From contig MEKT01000154.1 of the NCBI GenBank assembly GCA_001767435.1, positions 1,317-56,409 on the forward strand: DNA of 55,093 nucleotides. The letters run 5' to 3'. Position 1 is the first letter of the stretch. Each line of letters begins with the position of its first letter. Positions 34,746 to 43,332 of this stretch are shown in pieces. Source of the stretch: Acidobacteria bacterium RIFCSPLOWO2_02_FULL_65_29. GTDB taxonomy: Bacteria > Acidobacteriota > Vicinamibacteria > Vicinamibacterales > CAVVIG01. Position numbers and translations under genes: made by a program. The notes under the pieces are model-generated. The model was not told the origin of the DNA and did not search any database. It saw only the letters and a program-made list of their open reading frames with translations.

Positions 34746-34806
34746 GAGTCGCTAGTCGATAGTCATTAGTCAGGAGCTGGAACTAACGACTATCGACTAT
34801 CGACTC
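34746..34806. repeat. Inverted word repeat (AGTCGATAGTC words)
   Basis: Arms 34746-34770 and 34782-34806 are complementary at 23 of 25 positions and consist of repeated AGTCGATAGTC words. It lies seven bases beyond the stop of the NtrC-type gene and can form a strong hairpin. The upstream 34690-34745 holds GTAACG words and the likely promoter of the barrel gene. Confidence 0.88.
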
Positions 34807-34813
34807 GCGCGCG

Positions 34814-36178
34814 TCAGTCAATTCGATATTTCGCCAGGTAGTATGACAGCGCGCGCTGGCTGATGCCCATGAGCTCGGCCGCGTCTTTCTTCACGCCGCG
34901 GGCGCTCTCGAGGGCGCGGCGAATCGTTTCGCGCTCGACCCACTCGATGTTCTGGCGCAGCCTCAACGACGGCAGGCCTGTCGTCTGCGGCGCCGCGACG
35001 CCGACGACCGACACGGCGCGCGCGGTGATGACAGGGCCTTCGGCCAGCACCACCGCGCGCTCGATCGTGTTCTCGAGCTCGCGGACGTTGCCCGGCCAGT
35101 CGTACTGCTGCAGCGCCGCCCGCACGCCATCGTCCACGCGGTCGATGCGCCGGCCCGTCCGCTGCGCGTGTTTCCGCACGAAGTGATCGACGAGCGCCGG
35201 AATGTCCTCGCGCCGCTCGCGCAGGGGCGGCAGCTCGATCGGAATCACGTTGAGCCGGTAGAAGAGGTCTTCCTGAAACTTGCCCTCGGCCACCATTTGC
35301 CGCAGGTCGCGGTTGCTGGCGGCGATCACACGGACGTCGACGCGCTCGGTGCGCTCGGCGCCGAGCGGCTCGAACTCGCGCTCCTGAAGCACGCGCAGGA
35401 GCTTCGACTGGAGCGCCGGGCTCATCGTGCCGATCTCATCGAGAAAGATCGTGCCCCCGTCGGCCAGCGCGAACTTGCCTTTCTTGGTGGCCATCGCGCC
35501 GGTGAACGCGCCTCGGACGTGGCCGAAGAGCTCCGACTCGAGCAGCGACTCGGGGATGGCCGCGCAATTGACTTTGATGAGCGGCATGTCGCGCTGCGCG
35601 CTTCGGTTGTGGATCGCCCGGGCGACGAGCTCCTTGCCCGTGCCGGTCTCGCCCGTGATGAGGACGGTGCTCTTGGTGGCGGCGACGCGCTCGGCGCGCC
35701 GGATGAGCTCCTCCATGACGCGGCTTCTGCCGATGATGCCGTAGTGGTCGAACTGCTCGTCGCGCTCGCTGCGCAAGTACCGGTACTCGGTGCGGAGGCG
35801 CTGGTGGTCGAGCGCGCGGCGAACCACCATGAGCAGCTCGTCGATCTCGAACGGCTTCTGCAGATAGTCGAGGGCCCCGAGCTTCATGGCTTCGATCGCG
35901 CTCTCGATGGTCGCGTGCGCCGTCATCATCAGCGCCTGCGCGCGCTCGCCCTCGGGTGTGGCCGCCACGTAATCGCGGATGAGATCGAGCCCGCTTTTCT
36001 CGGGCATCACATTGTCGACGATGAACAGGTCGAAGGTGCGCTCCGCCAGCAGGCGCTGGCCCTCGCGCGCGCTCGTCGTCTCCAGCACTTCGTGGCCGGC
36101 GTCGCGGAGCGCGCGCCCGAGCGCTTTGAGAATTTTCTCCTCGTCGTCGACGAGAAGAATGGACCCACGGTGTCGCAT
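34814..36178 (-). CDS. NtrC-type sigma-54-dependent response regulator
   Basis: 454 aa. Receiver domain with DD11-12, phospho-acceptor Asp55 ([15 protein letters not shown]) and KPF near 110. Sigma-54 AAA+ domain with Walker A GETGTGKE (175-182), the sigma-54-contacting loop GAFTGA (223-228) and Walker [11 protein letters not shown] Fis-type HTH closes the protein ([20 protein letters not shown]). It would open sigma-54 promoters when phosphorylated by the kinase encoded just upstream, whose stop overlaps this start by one base. Targets are unknown; the operon's own envelope genes are candidates. Confidence 0.95.
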   Translation of the reverse strand: MRHRGSILLVDDEEKILKALGRALRDAGHEVLETTSAREGQRLLAERTFDLFIVDNVMPEKSGLDLIRDYVAATPEGERAQALMMTAHATIESAIEAMKLGALDYLQKPFEIDELLMVVRRALDHQRLRTEYRYLRSERDEQFDHYGIIGRSRVMEELIRRAERVAATKSTVLITGETGTGKELVARAIHNRSAQRDMPLIKVNCAAIPESLLESELFGHVRGAFTGAMATKKGKFALADGGTIFLDEIGTMSPALQSKLLRVLQEREFEPLGAERTERVDVRVIAASNRDLRQMVAEGKFQEDLFYRLNVIPIELPPLRERREDIPALVDHFVRKHAQRTGRRIDRVDDGVRAALQQYDWPGNVRELENTIERAVVLAEGPVITARAVSVVGVAAPQTTGLPSLRLRQNIEWVERETIRRALESARGVKKDAAELMGISQRALSYYLAKYRID

Positions 36179-37962
36179 CAGCGTGTGGGGAACTCGATGC
36201 GCATCTCGGTGCCGCGGCCGGCCGAGCTCGAGACGCTGAGCATGCCGCCCAGCCCTTCGATGATGTTCTTGGCGATTGGCAGGCCGAGCCCCGTGCCGCC
36301 GCGCTTCGTCGTGAAGTACGGATCGAACACCCGCGACACATCGGCGCCGTCGATGCCCACGCCGGCGTCTGCGACGACAATCGTGATGCCGCCGGCACTG
36401 GCGCGCGTGGACACGGTGACCCGCCCGGATGGCGGACCGGGCAGAGGGAGGTCCTTATCGGTGGACGCGAGCGGGCCGGCCAGCGCGTCGACGTGCGCCT
36501 CGACCGCCTGGCGCGCGTTCACGATCAGGTTCACCAGGGCCACGCGCAGCCGCTCGGCGTCGGTCGAGAGCGCCGGCACGGCCGCGTCGAGATCGAGCTC
36601 GACCGGCGCGCCCGGTGACGCTTCAGCCGCCTGGGCCGACTCGCGGCACACGGCGTTCAAGTCGACAGCCGCCTTCTCGAACCGGATCGGCCGCGCGAAG
36701 TCGAGCACGTCGTTCACGATCCGGTTGAGCCGCGCCACTTCTTCGTCGATGTCCGCAGCGGCCTCCCGTACAGCCGACGACCCCACCCCGGTGTGCCGCA
36801 ACGTGTGCAGCGCGGCCTTGATGATCATCAGCGGATTGCGCACCTCGTGCGCGATTACGGTCGACAGCCGGCCGAGCGACGACAGCCGCTCGCGCTGAGC
36901 GATCTCGCGCTGAAAACGCCCAATCGACTCGGTGAGCGTGTTGAAGGTCGTCGCCAGGAGCCGCGCGTCTTCGTCCCCTCGGCGCAGCACGATCTTGCGC
37001 GTCAGATCGCCGGTGGCGGCTACGTCGCGCATCACGTCCGTGATCGCGGCGAGCGGCCGCGTAATCGTCCGAGCCACGGCGAAGCTCAACAGCGTGGCCA
37101 AAAGCACCGCCACGACGGCGGTGAGGTAGAGCTCGCTGTGAATCGTGCGCAAGAAGCGCAGGTGCTCGGTCCGCGACCGCAGGATCAGCGCCATCGGATC
37201 GGCGCCCGGCACATCGACCTGGGTGCCCGCCGAAAGCGGCAGCGGCAGCGCCGCGTACTCTTCCGACCCCATCGTGACAGTGACCGGCGCGTTGACGCGC
37301 CGGAGGAGGCCGCCGAGCGATCCCCGGTGCTCGGCCGCGAGCGTGGTCGCCAGGATCTGGCCGTCGACGCCGAACGCGATCTCGCTTCCCGTGATCTCCT
37401 TGAGCTGCGCCGCCAGCGCGTCGTCGAGGAGAAAGCCCACGCTGAGCGTGCCGACGATCTCCGGTTGAATGAGGATGGGCACGGAGACCAGCTGCAGCAT
37501 GCCGCCCGGCTGCGGGATGAGGCTGACGCGTTCGCGGCCCGCCAGCGCCTCACGAATCGACGGCTGGTTGGCGACGACGACGCCCGCCCGCGCGGGCAGG
37601 CCGACCGAGGCCAGCACGTTCCCCGCCTTGTTCGTCACGAGCAGCAGGTTGGCGCCGAGCTGGTTCTGGCTGGCGATGTCCTCGAGCGGAGCCTGCACCG
37701 TCGGCGCGTCGTTGGTGTCGACCGCGGCCTTGAGCTTCGGCGTGTCCGCGATCAGCCGGGCCATCAGCGTGAAGGTCTGGGTCCGCGTCGTGCGCAGCTG
37801 TTCCACGAGCGCGCCGGTCGCCTCGATCTCGCGTGTGAGCGCGCTCTCGGCTTCGCGCGTGACCGTGACGTTCACGACGTAAATGGCCACGCCGATCGAC
37901 AGCACGGCCAGGAGCGCGCTCGTCAGAAAAATGCGGCTCCTCAGCGAAGACAGCAGGTTCAT
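36178..37962 (-). CDS. Membrane sensor histidine kinase with periplasmic double-Cache-like sensor
   Basis: 594 aa from ATG 37962; a longer frame overlaps the upstream gene. One membrane segment at about 10-30, a periplasmic region of about 250 residues (QLGANLLLVTNKAGNVLASV, IVGTLSVGFLLDDALAAQLK: dCache-like), a second segment near 290-310, a HAMP domain, then the phospho-acceptor His in STVIAHEVRNPLMIIK and the ATPase domain (NLIVNARQAVEAH, GVGIDGADVSRVFDPYFTTK). Overlaps the cupredoxin-like gene (ATGA) and the regulator gene (TGATG), so all are translated together. The ligand is unknown. Confidence 0.93.
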   Translation of the reverse strand: MNLLSSLRSRIFLTSALLAVLSIGVAIYVVNVTVTREAESALTREIEATGALVEQLRTTRTQTFTLMARLIADTPKLKAAVDTNDAPTVQAPLEDIASQNQLGANLLLVTNKAGNVLASVGLPARAGVVVANQPSIREALAGRERVSLIPQPGGMLQLVSVPILIQPEIVGTLSVGFLLDDALAAQLKEITGSEIAFGVDGQILATTLAAEHRGSLGGLLRRVNAPVTVTMGSEEYAALPLPLSAGTQVDVPGADPMALILRSRTEHLRFLRTIHSELYLTAVVAVLLATLLSFAVARTITRPLAAITDVMRDVAATGDLTRKIVLRRGDEDARLLATTFNTLTESIGRFQREIAQRERLSSLGRLSTVIAHEVRNPLMIIKAALHTLRHTGVGSSAVREAAADIDEEVARLNRIVNDVLDFARPIRFEKAAVDLNAVCRESAQAAEASPGAPVELDLDAAVPALSTDAERLRVALVNLIVNARQAVEAHVDALAGPLASTDKDLPLPGPPSGRVTVSTRASAGGITIVVADAGVGIDGADVSRVFDPYFTTKRGGTGLGLPIAKNIIEGLGGMLSVSSSAGRGTEMRIEFPTR

Positions 37963-38726
37963 CGGAGCGCAAAGTCCAGCTCGGTCGTACGGCCGTCGGG
38001 CACCGTGATCGGCTGGGGCGCGGAGGCGACCCCTTCGTTCCACGCGATCGCCCTGTAATCGCCCGCCGGCACGTTGTCGATCTGGTAGCGGCCCACAGCG
38101 TCGGTGACCGTGAAGAAGGGATGGCTGAAGACCAGGATGTACGCGTTCATGTGTGAATGAATCTCGCAGAAGACCCGCACGATGCCGGGCTGGGCGAACG
38201 GCACCGACTTGGACTTCCCCGTGGCGTAGCGGCCCAGATCGAACCTGTGGGCCCTCGAGAGCGAGAACACATTGTGATAGAACGGATCGCTGTTTGGAAA
38301 GTCCACGATCGTGCCTGTCGTGACCGCGAGCAGGTGCGGCACGAACGCCTCGTTGCGCTGGTTCATCACGGCGCGGTCCGGCTCGGTCCGCTCGAACGCC
38401 CCGCGCGGCGCGGTTTCCAGATACACGACCGACTTCTGGCGGTCCGAGACATCGCGTTCGCGGGGCGTCCCGAGATCCGACACGGTCGGCCTCCGCGCGC
38501 CCGAGGCTGCGACGCGGCCGAGCGCCACGCGGCCGCGTATCCCGCCGTTGGCTGCTCCGTTGTCGTGCGCGGGCGCTCCCGCTGCCCCGGCGGACACGAC
38601 AGACACGGCCGCCACACAGGCCAAGAGCACGATCGGTTGCGGCCCTAAGATTAGTCGCGAAGATTCGCGGTGGTAACCCACGGGCTCCTTGCTCGGCGAT
38701 TTGACGCGAAGCTTCGCTACAGTCAT
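37959..38726 (-). CDS. Cupredoxin-like protein with carboxypeptidase-regulatory segment
   Basis: 255 aa if ATG 38726 is used, which overlaps the stop of the upstream gene. The first 25 residues are then encoded by a dispersed repeat (38652-38720); a start at a GTG just before ACVAAVSVVSAGAAGAPA would give a normal signal peptide without them. Candidate copper ligands lie in DPFYHNVFSLS and VFCEIHSHMNAYI (His, Cys, His, Met), followed by a small beta domain (TVTDAVGRYQIDNVPAGDYRAIAW). The pattern resembles plastocyanin-like proteins annotated with methylamine utilisation. Encoded with a barrel protein and a sensory pair, it may be part of a periplasmic copper or redox-sensing unit. Confidence 0.75.
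   Translation of the reverse strand: MTVAKLRVKSPSKEPVGYHRESSRLILGPQPIVLLACVAAVSVVSAGAAGAPAHDNGAANGGIRGRVALGRVAASGARRPTVSDLGTPRERDVSDRQKSVVYLETAPRGAFERTEPDRAVMNQRNEAFVPHLLAVTTGTIVDFPNSDPFYHNVFSLSRAHRFDLGRYATGKSKSVPFAQPGIVRVFCEIHSHMNAYILVFSHPFFTVTDAVGRYQIDNVPAGDYRAIAWNEGVASAPQPITVPDGRTTELDFALR
38652..38720. repeat. Dispersed palindromic repeat TAGTCGCGAAG...CTTCGCTAC, uninterrupted copy
   Basis: 69 bp with outer arms GCGAAG/CTTCGC and inner CCCACGGG. It is the same repeat as 48803-48910, without the 40-bp insertion. Here it lies within the predicted 5' coding end of the cupredoxin-like gene. Confidence 0.88.
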
Positions 38727-39991
38727 CAGAACCAGAACACGGCCTGCGCCGCGCCGAGTGCGAGCGCCGTCGTCCGGCCGGCCTGGCGCGTGTTGCGCTG
38801 GAACGACAGCTTGACCAGAAGATTGCGGGTAAGCGCGTAGCCGCCCCCGACTTCCACGCGCGTGACGGGCGCCTCCCACTCAGTGGTCCTCGACGTCCCG
38901 GTGATCTCGCTGAAGCCGAGGTGGTCGAACCGGGCAGCGACGTACAGTCCTGGACGGATCTTGTAGCGTCCCTCGACGAACGTCGAGGCGGCGGTCAGCG
39001 GCAGCGCGATGACCGGCGTGCTCACGACGGGCAGGCGCCAGCTGCTGACGATGGTTTCGACGCGAATCAAATAATAACCGCGCGAGTACTCGAGATCGGC
39101 GCCGAACGCCGCCTGCGTGAAGCTCGAATTGTCGTGGAGCGCGCCGGCGCCTTCCGCCGCCGCGCGGGCGACGTAGGGCGCCTGCGCGCCGGACACTCCG
39201 ACGATCAGCCCCGGCGCCGGGCGCAGCGCGATCCGAGCGGCTACCTGTTTGCCCGCGTTGTCGTCGCCGACCAACGGGTTGGCCAGGCTGCCCGTGGTCA
39301 CTGCGACGGTCGCGTCGACGAGGCGGCCCGTGGCGTGCAGCTGGACGCCGGTATCCCAGCGGAACGCGCTCACGAGCGGCAGCCCGCGATCGGGCGCCGT
39401 GTTGCCGATCGAGAAATTCGACAGCCATCCGCGGCCGCGCATCCGAATCAGCTCGTCTGCGTGGGCCGGGAGCGCGTCGGCCCGAATCGACGTCAGGTAC
39501 TGGTACGCGAGCGGGTAGCCGATGAGCAGGTTGTCGGCCGCGTAGGTCCGCCGGGCGAAGGCTCCGAAGGTCGGCGGCACGCGGCCGATCTGAACGTCGA
39601 CGGGGCGCGCAATCCATGGGCGGATGCGCGCGTACAGCGCGTAGGGCTGCGGCTGGCCGGCGTCCTCGCTCCGCACTTCGCCGAGAAATGACAACCGGTC
39701 GGTGGCCTTCACCGAGGCGGTCAGGTCGACGCGCAACATCCTCAGCGTCGAATGCTCGTAGTCGGTGTAGTTGAAAAAGCCTGTGTCGTCGGCACAGACG
39801 CGGCTCGACGTCGTGGCCGCGTCGGTGCAGCTGAACGTGGCCCAGACGTCTCCGCCAATCGTCACTCGACCCCCGCCGAAACTGATGGGATCGGACGGCA
39901 GCGACTGCGCGCCGGCGGGCAGGCCACCGAGCAGGACGAGGCCCGCGACGAGCCGAGCGTTGGCCCAGCCGCAACGCGGAGAGGTTCTCAC
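38726..39991 (-). CDS. Predicted outer-membrane beta-barrel (porin-like) protein
   Basis: 421 aa from GTG 39991 (TTG 40000 is also possible). Signal peptide ANARLVAGLVLLGGLPAGAQ, then alternating beta-strand sequence throughout (RMLRVDLTASVKATDRLSFL, GYYLIRVETIVSSW, RYKIRPGLYVAARFDHLGF) and a C-terminal LGAAQAVFWF, the aromatic end of outer-membrane barrels. A two-cysteine pair (FSCTDAATTSSRVC) near the N-terminus may form a disulfide. No family was recognised; a porin-like role is inferred. First gene of the operon with the cupredoxin-like protein and the sensory pair. Confidence 0.72.
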   Translation of the reverse strand: MRTSPRCGWANARLVAGLVLLGGLPAGAQSLPSDPISFGGGRVTIGGDVWATFSCTDAATTSSRVCADDTGFFNYTDYEHSTLRMLRVDLTASVKATDRLSFLGEVRSEDAGQPQPYALYARIRPWIARPVDVQIGRVPPTFGAFARRTYAADNLLIGYPLAYQYLTSIRADALPAHADELIRMRGRGWLSNFSIGNTAPDRGLPLVSAFRWDTGVQLHATGRLVDATVAVTTGSLANPLVGDDNAGKQVAARIALRPAPGLIVGVSGAQAPYVARAAAEGAGALHDNSSFTQAAFGADLEYSRGYYLIRVETIVSSWRLPVVSTPVIALPLTAASTFVEGRYKIRPGLYVAARFDHLGFSEITGTSRTTEWEAPVTRVEVGGGYALTRNLLVKLSFQRNTRQAGRTTALALGAAQAVFWF

Positions 39992-40020
39992 TGTCAGCAA
40001 ATTATACGGCGAACCCTTGT

Positions 40021-40050
40021 TTGACAGTGCCGCGCGGGGCCAAGTACAGT
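40021..40050 (+). promoter_or_regulatory. Sigma-70-like promoter for the ferredoxin gene
   Basis: TTGACA (40021-40026), an 18-bp gap and TACAGT (40045-40050) lie about 40 bp upstream of the ferredoxin start. The -35 hexamer is perfect and the -10 matches at four of six positions. Confidence 0.5.
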
Positions 40051-40089
40051 CGTTCTCGAAGTCGAGTCTTCTGAAGGTCTTAGCAGCCG

Positions 40090-40350
40090 TTGGCCTACGT
40101 TATTTGTGAACCATGTGTTGGCACCAAGGATACGGCGTGCGTCGACGTCTGTCCGGTCGATTGCATTCATCCGCGGAAGGACGAACCGAGTTTTGCCTCG
40201 GCCGAAATGCTCTATATTCATCCAGACGAGTGCATCGACTGCGGTGCCTGCGTGCCGGCGTGTCCTGTCGAGGCGATCTTCACGCTGGATGAAACGCCGT
40301 CGAAGTGGGACGGGTATATCGCGAGGAACGCGGAGTACTATTCTGGTTAG
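40090..40350 (+). CDS. Seven- or eight-iron ferredoxin
   Basis: 86 aa with a TTG start. Cys6, Cys9, Cys17, Cys21 and Cys25 in the first half (CEPCVGTKDTACVDVCPVDC) and CIDCGACVPACP (Cys48, 51, 54, 58) give a [3Fe-4S]/[4Fe-4S] or double [4Fe-4S] ferredoxin of the FdxA type. It is a small cytoplasmic electron carrier. The nuoB and nuoI genes that follow are also iron-sulfur proteins of electron transport, which suggests a shared role. The predicted promoter lies at 40021-40050. Confidence 0.92.
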   Translation: MAYVICEPCVGTKDTACVDVCPVDCIHPRKDEPSFASAEMLYIHPDECIDCGACVPACPVEAIFTLDETPSKWDGYIARNAEYYSG

Positions 40351-40351
40351 G

Positions 40352-40429
40352 GGCTCGCCGCTTCGGCGAGCCACGCCGTAGCTCGCCCGACGAGCGCGCG
40401 AGCGGAGGCGGGGATTCGGGATTCGGGAT
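40352..40429. repeat. Hairpin GGCTCGCC/GGCGAGCC and dispersed repeat, copy 2
   Basis: A perfect 8-bp hairpin (40352-40372, loop GCTTC) directly after the ferredoxin stop may end its transcript. It is followed by CGCCGTAGCTCGCCC and GGGGATTCGGGATTCGGG, matching 23546-23619. It fills the gap to nuoB. Confidence 0.8.
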
Positions 40430-40441
40430 TAAGGACCGGCG

Positions 40442-40978
40442 ATGGGACTGATCGATCATCGGTTTGAAGACAACTTCATCACGACGAGCATCGATCGCGT
40501 GGCCAACTGGGCGCGTGAGTCGTCGATCTGGCCGATGGGATTTGGCCTGGCGTGCTGCGCGATCGAGATGATGGCCGCGGGGGCCTCGCGTTACGACATC
40601 GCGCGGTTTGGCGCCGAGGTGTTCCGTGCATCGCCCCGCCAGTCGGACCTGATGATTGTCGCCGGGACGGTGACCAAGAAGATGGCGCCCGTGCTGCGGC
40701 GGCTGTACGACCAGATGCCGGAGCCCAAGTGGGTGATTTCCATGGGCAGCTGCTCGAACGCCGGCGGCCCGTTCCCCACCTACAGCGTGCTGCAGGGCGT
40801 CGATAAAGTGGTCCCGGTGGATGTGTACGTGTCGGGGTGTCCGCCGCGTCCCGAAGCGCTGCTGTACGGATTGATGCGGCTGCAGGACAAGATTCGCAAG
40901 GAGGGCACGGTGCTCCGCAAGGAGCGTGTGATCATGTCGGGCCAGAGCGAGCCGACACTGATTGGGGAGCGGGCCTAG
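40442..40978 (+). CDS. nuoB: NADH-quinone oxidoreductase subunit B
   Basis: 178 aa. Ligands of the terminal cluster N2 are present: Cys38-Cys39 ([11 protein letters not shown]), Cys104 ([10 protein letters not shown]) and Cys133 ([12 protein letters not shown]). NuoB passes electrons to quinone in complex I. Only nuoB and nuoI are found here; nuoA, C, D and the membrane subunits are elsewhere. A word-repeat hairpin separates nuoB from nuoI. Confidence 0.95.
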   Translation: MGLIDHRFEDNFITTSIDRVANWARESSIWPMGFGLACCAIEMMAAGASRYDIARFGAEVFRASPRQSDLMIVAGTVTKKMAPVLRRLYDQMPEPKWVISMGSCSNAGGPFPTYSVLQGVDKVVPVDVYVSGCPPRPEALLYGLMRLQDKIRKEGTVLRKERVIMSGQSEPTLIGERA

Positions 40979-41085
40979 GAATCGGGTAATTGGATAATCG
41001 GGTAATCGAGCAATTGAGTAAGAAATGGACGGGGATTGACGGTCAATATTTCTATCAATGACCCGATTACTCAATTACCCGATTC
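40979..41085. repeat. Inverted word repeat (TAATCGGGTAATTG words)
   Basis: Arms 40979-41003 and 41061-41085 are complementary at 23 of 25 positions, built from GAATCGGGTAATTG/TAATCGGGT words; the outermost 14 bp pair perfectly. It fills the nuoB-nuoI spacer, starting at the base after the nuoB stop. Confidence 0.9.
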
Positions 41086-41097
41086 AAGCAGACAAAC

Positions 41098-41568
41098 ATG
41101 CAAACCTTCGTCCGGTTCATCAAGAATATCTTCCTCATCGACCTGCTGAAGGGGATGTGGGTCACGCTGAAGTACACGCCGCGGCCGGCCTTCACGTTCC
41201 AGTATCCGGCGGAGCGCCGGCCGACGTCGCCACGGTTTCGCGGCGTGCTGCGGCTGCAAACCGAGCCCGGTACGGGCGCGCAGACCTGCATTGTCTGCGA
41301 CCAGTGCGCGAAGGCGTGTCCCGATGACCTGATTGCGCTCGGCGGGCACCGGGAGGCCGGCACGAAGATCAAGGTCCTCGACTATTTCGACTTCAATCTT
41401 TCGCGCTGCAGCTTTTGCGGCCTCTGCGCCGAGGTGTGTCCGACCAAGCCCATCAAGGCGCTCATCATGAGCGAGGACTACGAGCTCGGGAGCTACAGCC
41501 GCGAGACGCAGATTCTGCGCGTCGATCAGATGTACGACGGCGTGCCGATCGAGCAGTACACACACTAA
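41098..41568 (+). CDS. nuoI: NADH-quinone oxidoreductase subunit I
   Basis: 156 aa. It has a short N-terminal amphipathic part (FVRFIKNIFLIDLLKGMWVT) and two [4Fe-4S] motifs, CIVCDQCAKACP and CSFCGLCAEVCP, which hold clusters N6a and N6b of complex I. The RRPTSPRFRGVLRL segment is the family's conserved region before the first motif (usually ERFRG.H.L). Functions with NuoB to relay electrons towards the quinone site. Confidence 0.93.
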   Translation: MQTFVRFIKNIFLIDLLKGMWVTLKYTPRPAFTFQYPAERRPTSPRFRGVLRLQTEPGTGAQTCIVCDQCAKACPDDLIALGGHREAGTKIKVLDYFDFNLSRCSFCGLCAEVCPTKPIKALIMSEDYELGSYSRETQILRVDQMYDGVPIEQYTH

Positions 41569-41731
41569 AGGCGGCCGGAAGAATTAAGGTGTACATTTCA
41601 CGCGGCGGCGGGAATTTCGGTTTCCGAAAACGGCGCGTTGTACGCTATCCTTCCGTGCGCGACAACGGTTTGCGGCCCGGTTCTTGAAGGCGCGCGTCCA
41701 GTTCCCAACAACAGGTGTGTCTGGAGGGCCC

Positions 41732-43252
41732 ATGCAACGCGGTATCCGAGCGGCAGCACTGGTGGCCATCGTCGCAGCCACGACCCTTGCGATCGGCGCC
41801 GATCAGACGCCGCAGTCCCAGTCGGGCGAGATCCAGCTGCTGCTGGCTCACGAGTTCTTCGCCGACGGACGCTATCAGGATGCGCTCGACGCCTACCAGA
41901 AGGCGCTGGCGGCGCCGGCGCCGGCCGATCCGCGCGCCGCGCGCCAGGGCGTCATCCAGTCGGCGCTCAGGGTGGCGGCCTTCGATCTCGCCCGGGTCGA
42001 GGCAGACGCGCTCGTGAAGTCGACGCCCCTCGACCCCGCCGCGCTGTCTTTGAGCGCGGACGCGCTCTGGGCGTCGGGCTTGTTCGACGAGGCCGAGTCC
42101 CGATACAAGGATGCGCTGTCGGGCGTGCCCGCTCTCGCTCGAGGCCACCATGGCCTGGCGCGCGCGCTGGCGGCGCGGAGCCAGCTCGACGAGGCCATGA
42201 ACGAAGCCCAGCTCGCGCTGAAGCTCTCGCCGCGCGACCTGGAGATTCACCACACGGTCGGCGCGATCTACGAGCGCATGCACCGCTACGAAGAAGCGGC
42301 CGGCGCGTTCGGCAACTACGTCAACCTGCTGCCGAACAAAGACAACAGCGAGAAGGCCGACTGGTCGCGGTCTGAGATCAAGTTCCTGCGATCCTTCGGT
42401 CAACGCGTGCCCTTCGAGATGGATCCGACGACCGTCGGCGACTCGTGGACGGTCGATTTCCGGCTGGTCAACGACAAGGTGGTGATTCGGGCGAAAGTCA
42501 ACGACGGCTCCTTCCAGGATTTCGTCGTCGACACGGGCGCCGAGAACACCATCATCTCGAAGCCGACCGCGCAGCGGCTCGGCGTGACCCCCATCACGTA
42601 TACGCTCAGCGCGGGCGTCGGCGACGTCGGGCTGCGGGGGCTGCAACTGGCGCGCATGAACTCGCTCGAGCTCGGCACCCTGAAGCTGCGCAACGTGCCG
42701 TGTCTCATCAAGGATCCGCCGCTGCGCAACCTGCCGGTGAAGGAAGCCGAGAGCCTGTCGCCGCTCGTGCTCGGCTTCTCGATGATCATCGACTACCGGA
42801 CGCGGAAGATCACATTCGGCAAGCACCTGCCGGAGGAGCCGTTCGACTTCGAGCTTCCGCTGCGGCTGCATCGCCTGGCGACGGTGCGCGGGATGATCGA
42901 CGGCAAGCACCCAGCGAACTTCGTGGTGGACACTGGCGGCGAAGTGATTTCCATCAGCACGGCGACGGCCTCGGCGCTGTCGGCCCTGGGCCGACCGTCG
43001 CCGGACCGGAAGATCGCGCTGAAGGTGTTCGGATCGTCCGGCTGGGATCGCGACGCGTTCCTGCTGCCGGGGGTGGATCTGGCGTTTGACGCGATCAAGT
43101 ACACGAATTTCCCGGTCGTCGTGCTCAACCTGAACACACCGAGCGCCCTGCTCGGGTTCCAGCTTGGCGGGATCGTCGGCCACCGCTTCCTGAGCAAGTA
43201 CCGGGTCGGGATCGACCTCGAGGAGAGCGTGCTCAGGCTCAAGGCGATCTAG
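41732..43252 (+). CDS. Exported TPR protein with two retropepsin-like aspartic protease domains
   Basis: 506 aa from ATG 41732 with GGAGGG seven bases upstream. Signal peptide to about residue 22. TPR-like helices follow (about 28-205: ALDAYQKALAAPA, ARALAARSQLDEAMNEAQLA, AIYERMHRYEEAAGAFGNY). Two retropepsin-like lobes then each carry the catalytic motif: FVVDTGAENTII (Asp267) and FVVDTGGEVISIS (Asp400), plus hydrophobic-Gly ends (VLGFSMI, IVGHRFL). Two lobes in one chain would make a pepsin-like pair without dimerisation. It is probably a periplasmic protease or peptide-binding protein; substrates are unknown. Confidence 0.82.
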   Translation: MQRGIRAAALVAIVAATTLAIGADQTPQSQSGEIQLLLAHEFFADGRYQDALDAYQKALAAPAPADPRAARQGVIQSALRVAAFDLARVEADALVKSTPLDPAALSLSADALWASGLFDEAESRYKDALSGVPALARGHHGLARALAARSQLDEAMNEAQLALKLSPRDLEIHHTVGAIYERMHRYEEAAGAFGNYVNLLPNKDNSEKADWSRSEIKFLRSFGQRVPFEMDPTTVGDSWTVDFRLVNDKVVIRAKVNDGSFQDFVVDTGAENTIISKPTAQRLGVTPITYTLSAGVGDVGLRGLQLARMNSLELGTLKLRNVPCLIKDPPLRNLPVKEAESLSPLVLGFSMIIDYRTRKITFGKHLPEEPFDFELPLRLHRLATVRGMIDGKHPANFVVDTGGEVISISTATASALSALGRPSPDRKIALKVFGSSGWDRDAFLLPGVDLAFDAIKYTNFPVVVLNLNTPSALLGFQLGGIVGHRFLSKYRVGIDLEESVLRLKAI

Positions 43253-43332
43253 ATCAGCGATCAGCTCTCATCCGTCACGACGTGAACGCAGAGCGCGCAG
43301 AGAACACCAAGGATAACGGGCTAATCGTCAGG

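Noticed and set aside
40352-40372. Strong intrinsic terminator after the ferredoxin gene
   Set aside because: The hairpin is perfect but lacks a T-run, and the sequence belongs to a dispersed repeat family; recorded as a repeat instead.
41645-43183. 512-codon open frame on the minus strand
   Set aside because: Antisense to the double-retropepsin gene; no recognisable domain.
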